Source: Roseovarius gaetbuli
GTDB lineage: Bacteria; Pseudomonadota; Alphaproteobacteria; Rhodobacterales; Rhodobacteraceae
Direction of reading: 5' to 3'
Length of the DNA stretch: 34,334 nt
Assembly (NCBI RefSeq): GCF_900172365.1
Contig: NZ_FWFJ01000042.1
Span: 1-34,334, forward strand
In this document: positions 34,174 through 34,334 of the stretch, piece by piece
How the letters are laid out: every line of letters begins with the position of its first letter
How positions within the stretch are numbered: position 1 is the stretch's first letter
Made by a program: the position numbers and the translations under genes
The notes under the pieces: generated by a model
Database searches by the model: none
Seen by the model: the letters and a program-made list of their open reading frames with translations, nothing else
Told to the model about the DNA's origin: nothing

Positions 34174-34241
34174 ATGATCGTACCCTCAGAAAAATGAGCC
34201 GCAGCCCGGTCGGAGGCTCATTTTTCTGAGGGTACGATCAT
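34174..34241 (+). promoter_or_regulatory. 27-bp perfect inverted repeat hiding the tnpA start (right copy)
   Basis: Arms 34174-34200 and 34215-34241 are exactly complementary around a 14-base loop. The GAGGG ribosome site (34228-34232) and the first two bases of the start codon lie in the 3' arm. Only a loop base differs from the left copy; the arms are identical. Confidence 0.7.
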
Positions 34242-34334
34242 GCAATATGACACCGGCAAACACTGCGTTTTCTATCACCGCTACCACATCGTCTGGTCGA
34301 CCAAGTACCGTTATAAGGTGCTGACGGGGGCACT
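34240..34334 (+). CDS. tnpA: IS200/IS605 family transposase TnpA, N-terminal fragment cut by window edge
   Basis: The first 31 codons of a Y1 transposase are present and run off the right edge. The sequence HIVWSTKYRYKVLTGA has the family-typical KYR motif, intact here and changed to KYL in the left copy. GAGGG stands 7 bases before the ATG but is locked in the 34174-34241 hairpin. The catalytic HUH and Tyr residues are outside the window, so activity cannot be judged. Confidence 0.88.
   Translation, partial: MQYDTGKHCVFYHRYHIVWSTKYRYKVLTGA

Larger units (their letters stand above)
34105..34334 (+). mobile_element. Left-end fragment of a second IS200/IS605-type copy, inverted
   Basis: This is the inverted counterpart of 1-230. 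In order it has a 5-bp hairpin (34110-34120), a 7-bp hairpin (34130-34146), the 27-bp perfect inverted repeat (34174-34200 with 34215-34241), and tnpA from 34240. The element continues past the right edge. No target duplication is visible, as expected for this family. With the left copy it places the whole 34-kb segment between two outward-facing elements in inverted orientation. Confidence 0.85.

Overview
The window looks like a chromosomal segment of an alphaproteobacterium of the Rhodobacterales (Roseobacter-type). The evidence is high GC with strong synteny of familiar roseobacter blocks, an alphaproteobacterial type RpoH (heat-shock) promoter in front of dnaK, a Mic60/mitofilin-like gene beside hem genes, and an ectoine operon with its dedicated aspartokinase. 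Most of the sequence is tightly packed core genome. No stretch longer than about 235 bases inside the window lacks a gene or a recognisable element.

Both ends lie in the same mobile element. Bases 1-230 and 34105-34334 are near-perfect inverted copies of the left end of an IS200/IS605-type element. Each contains the first 95 bases of a tnpA (Y1 transposase) gene running out of the window. The symmetric cut suggests a contig that ends inside a multicopy IS.

Layout. (1) Minus-strand genes 367-2878: a periplasmic PpiC isomerase, argJ and a MutT-type Nudix gene, in one operon divergent from secA. (2) 3069-8436: secA, an anchored protein of unknown function, and a secreted phosphate-binding-like/OmpA fusion. 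(3) 8471-12502, minus: dnaK, dnaJ, a strong terminator, then radC behind a candidate CtrA box. (4) 12715-13323: an AlkB-like dioxygenase. (5) 13320-18994: a surface-polysaccharide region with an ABC-2 export permease, cysQ, a KdsB-like cytidylyltransferase, galU, galE and a glycosyltransferase. (6) 18999-20548, minus: an FkbM methyltransferase and an HD hydrolase. (7) 20755-22683: ahcY and a DUF2853 gene, each with its own terminator.

(8) 22758-27270: an EctR-like MarR regulator divergent from ectA-ectB-ectC-ask, which turn aspartate into the compatible solute ectoine. A candidate small RNA follows the aspartokinase. (9) 27480-30222, minus: tsaD, gpsA, a YciI protein and an EVE-domain protein, packed with short overlaps. 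(10) 30295-33809: hemD, a Mic60-like membrane protein and a HemY-like TPR protein with a C-terminal zinc ribbon. (11) A tRNA-Thr(CGU), then a short spacer with four copies of a C-rich 9-mer, then the right IS end.

I see no clear new defence or biosynthetic system. The items most worth a second look are the IS translation-blocking hairpin, the tRNA-adjacent repeat cluster, the candidate sRNA at 27358-27464, the EctR operator pair, the radC CtrA box, the KdsB variant with altered metal ligands, and the LapB-like zinc ribbon on HemY.
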